NCBI GenBank assembly: GCA_029378245.1
Contig: JARKIF010000282.1
Span: forward strand, 1 to 34,201
Origin: Roridomyces roridus
Lineage: Eukaryota; Basidiomycota; Agaricomycetes; Agaricales; Mycenaceae
Reading direction: 5' to 3'
Length of the DNA stretch: 34,201 nt
The notes beneath the pieces were generated by a model. That model made no database searches and was not told the DNA's origin. It saw only the letters and a program-made list of their open reading frames with translations. The position numbers and the translations under genes are program-made. Of this stretch, positions 31,925 through 34,201 are shown in pieces (within the stretch, counting starts at the first letter, position 1; each line of letters starts with the position of its first letter).

Positions 31925-33185
31925 TCAAACCGTTTCCTGCGGGAAGGCAACCAGCTTGGCTCCACTGACAGCATTATTCTCCATCCTGGTCAACCCATCA
32001 ACAATTCCCGCGAGCCCGCCCGGCAACTTCTCGATCCGATTGGGCTGACACGATTTTAAATTAGCTCTCCGTCATGAAATCAGGAATGAACGAAAAGATA
32101 AACACCCACCTGAATAACGCCTCCCTCCACCTGCTTAGCCAACAGTTTCCACATCAGCACCCCAAACTCACGATGCATATGCGTCGATCCGACGATATGG
32201 ATTAGTTTTTTTCCCATCGACGTCCCGGTCCTCGACCGTCTGCTGTATCGCAACGACAGTTCCCCCCGCGGAGATGAGCTCGAAACACGCTTCTTGGGTG
32301 TCGGCCTCGCTGATTGCGTCGTACGCGATCTTGAACGGTGCGCCCCCAGCGAGCTTGCGCACGGCTGCGGGGACGTCAGCGCTGGGCACAGCACTTCTGT
32401 CGATGACGTGCGTCGCGCCGAGGGATTTGAGGAACTCGGTGTGTTTGCTCGATGCGTAGGTGATGATCGGGGAGAAGCTGAGGGTGCGCAGCATTTGGAT
32501 TGCTGCCCGCGATTTGAAATTCAGCATGTGGACTCCAAAGGAGAAATTCCCCCTACCGAATTGACCCACAGACGACTCCCTCCGAAGACGAAAGCCGGCT
32601 GACCAGCGAAGCTCACGCCGTCCAATGCGCAGGTGGGGTTTAGTCCCGCTCCTGCGGGCGATGCGGCGAGAAGGCCTATCGCGGCCGTGGCATATCCCAA
32701 AGGGACTGATGCAGCGTCGCCATAGTCCAGACTGTCAGGGATCTGCGGGCAGCAATTAGAAAGGAGCGACAAGCTCGACCGGAGACACACCTTGCCGACG
32801 AGATCAGCCGGCATAAGCGTATACTGTTGGAACCCTGAAATCCTTTGGGAGGGAACCCAAGCGCCATCCTACATATCGGTGCTCAATTTCCATCCACCAG
32901 GAGAAGAATAAGGAAGAGACAACGCCACCCGATCCCCCTTCACGAGCCCTTCACGCCTTCCCCAACAGCCTCTACATCCCCAGAAAAATCCCACCCAAGC
33001 ACAATCGGATACTCTTGGATGAAGTACCCGTCTTTCTGCATCTTCCAGTCGACGGGATTCAACGCGGTAGCTTTGACCTTGATAAGAACCTCCCCAGGAC
33101 CCGGAGCCACGGGCGTCGGCCAGTTATCGACGACGACGAATTGGCCGGATTTCTCTGGGAGGACGAGGGCTTTCTGGGTGGGCAT
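31925..33185 (-). pseudogene. MDR-superfamily (GroES-like) reductase gene with three single-base indels
   Basis: Five minus-strand exons with normal splice sites: 32929-33185, 32791-32868, 32557-32742, 32110-32502 and 31925-32044; introns are 48-65 bp. Starts MPTQKALVLPE; then ATALNPVDWKM, GWDFSGDVEAVGEGV, a Rossmann FVFGGS-SVGQF, SPIITYAS, LGATHVIDRSAV and a last exon ending LVAFPQETV. This fits ToxD/enoyl-reductase-like NADPH-dependent oxidoreductases of about 345 residues without structural zinc ligands. The frame breaks three times by one base: a loss just before VKGDR in exon 1, a loss inside GGSSSVGQF in exon 3, and an extra A in a seven-A run in exon 4 before the HIVGSTHMHREFG stretch. 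It is either a young pseudogene or a real gene hit by consensus errors; clean introns and conserved codons argue for very recent damage. A decayed copy lies at 352-1495. Confidence 0.8.
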
Positions 33186-33487
33186 TGGTGTGGGTGAGTT
33201 GAGCGCTCTGTGGGTGTGTAAGCTGGACTCTGCGTATTTATAGTGTCGTCGGAACCAATGGCGGTACTTCTTCGGCGGGCGGGGCCGTCTGTGGACTGCG
33301 GCGCCCAGGATTGGCACTCAGGGCTCAGCGCCGATCAACTTTCCCACAAGTTCTATTCCGAGGATGACCCGCCGTCGGGGAACTTGAGGGATGATGATTC
33401 TTTCTTCTGTTGGCGTTCGAAAATCGAACGTACTGGGTCAAGTCGTGCGATTTCGTGTGTTGACACCATCTGGATGTACATAGGATA

Positions 33488-34201
33488 TTGAAATTCGCAT
33501 GCTCTTCCGTAACGGCGCTCAGCGGTGCAGACTCCAGAGCGGCGCATCACTCAGGGGCGGGTGCTTCGCAAGTGCTTCGAGAAATCGCGCGACAAAATGC
33601 CCTAATCCGAGTCGGATATTTTCCAGTCTTCGAGGAAGAGGAGATTCCGGGCGAAGAGAAGATTCCGAGCCTAAGCAAATTCTTCAGCGCCCACGGGGAG
33701 AAGCTGCTGCACATCACCTTGCGCGAACCCTTCCCGGAAGTACTTGAATTGTGTCCACATCTCGTCGACATTGAGTTCGATGATAATGTAGGTGCATTAT
33801 TTTGCTCGGGGCACATTCTGATCCACGCACTGCAGGATCTCGATCTGAACGACCTCATTCCATCAGACCAGCCGCACCGTTCACTGCGCAAAATTGTTTC
33901 TCTACGCCTCTCCAAGTGCGTTTTTCCAACTTCGTCTTATTGATTCGGAAAACTGATTCGGGAAACAGTCTGGAAGAGCAGCAAGAAGTTCAACTGGACA
34001 TGCTTCCCGCCCTCCGTGAAATCCACATCAAAAAGCTCGAATGGCCGAAGAATGAGTAATGGACCCTCTGCCCTCCAACTTCTCCTCACCTCCTCACTCG
34101 AATGTAGACGTCAGATTGCGCAGAGTACCCTCGTTCCGTTCGCCGAGTCTCTACTTTCGAAGAATATCAAGCTTTTGGACTCTGGGGGGAGGCAGTGGGT
34201 C
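33488..34201 (+). CDS. F-box/LRR-like protein, C-terminal part, runs off the window
   Basis: An open exon to 33915 reads GYFPVFEEEEIPG, then HGEKLLHITLREPFPEVLELCPHLVDIEF, typical of the leucine-rich part of agaricomycete F-box-like proteins. A 53-bp intron (33916-33968) joins LRLSN to LEEQQEVQLDMLPALREIH. A further likely intron (34056-34107) avoids the TAA at 34057 and continues RQIAQSTLVPFAESLLSKN to the window edge. No F-box is seen upstream: the exon is open back to 33488 but the first 35 residues look unlike the family, so the real start may be further upstream in another exon or lost. These proteins usually bind SCF ubiquitin ligases via the F-box; here that part is not visible. Confidence 0.5.

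Overview
The window looks like accessory sequence from a filamentous basidiomycete, most likely an agaricomycete. The spliced genes have many short introns (about 40-65 bp) with GTGCGT or GTGAGT donors and AG acceptors. Families seen are typical of that group: a Rab4/Ypt4 GTPase, MARVEL-like four-helix membrane proteins, a fungal alpha/beta hydrolase, an MDR (GroES-like) reductase, and a large single-ORF LINE with an RNase H-like domain. I cannot name a species. All gene models were spliced by eye.

Layout. Bases 1-2900 hold a dispersed repeat, a frameshifted five-exon copy of the MDR reductase, and tandem repeats of that gene's last exon plus 3' flank. A spliced Rab4/Ypt4 gene follows (3180-4537). 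Next is a 2.3 kb array of about 13 diverged units (4698-6980). Each carries a tRNA T-arm-like hairpin on the minus strand followed by a T-run. Bases 7-11.6 kb are mostly gene-free and contain a 5'-truncated LINE copy, itself split by an 88-bp palindromic MITE. A full-length LINE of the same family fills 11645-18174, with an uninterrupted 1817-residue ORF and a 14-bp target-site duplication.

From 18.2 to 25.5 kb comes an inverted-repeat segment and a MARVEL-like gene family: two units fused in frame (19982-21084) and one single unit (24246-24821). Between and after them lie plus-strand versions of the T-arm repeats, a 157-bp fragment of the Rab4 gene and weak ORFs. A 527-bp hAT-type MITE with 8-bp target-site duplications lies at 25973-26499. 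The rest holds a small spliced hypothetical gene (27087-27728, minus), a five-exon alpha/beta hydrolase (29364-30929, minus), a second MDR reductase copy in inverted orientation (31925-33185, minus; three single-base indels) and the start of an F-box/LRR-like gene that runs off the window (33488 onward).

There is no operon or biosynthetic cluster; the genes appear functionally unrelated. The dominant theme is turnover: segmental duplication, gene fragments, nested transposons, and an unusual family of tRNA-derived, T-run-terminated short repeats on both sides of the LINE. Those repeats are the best candidate here for something undescribed.
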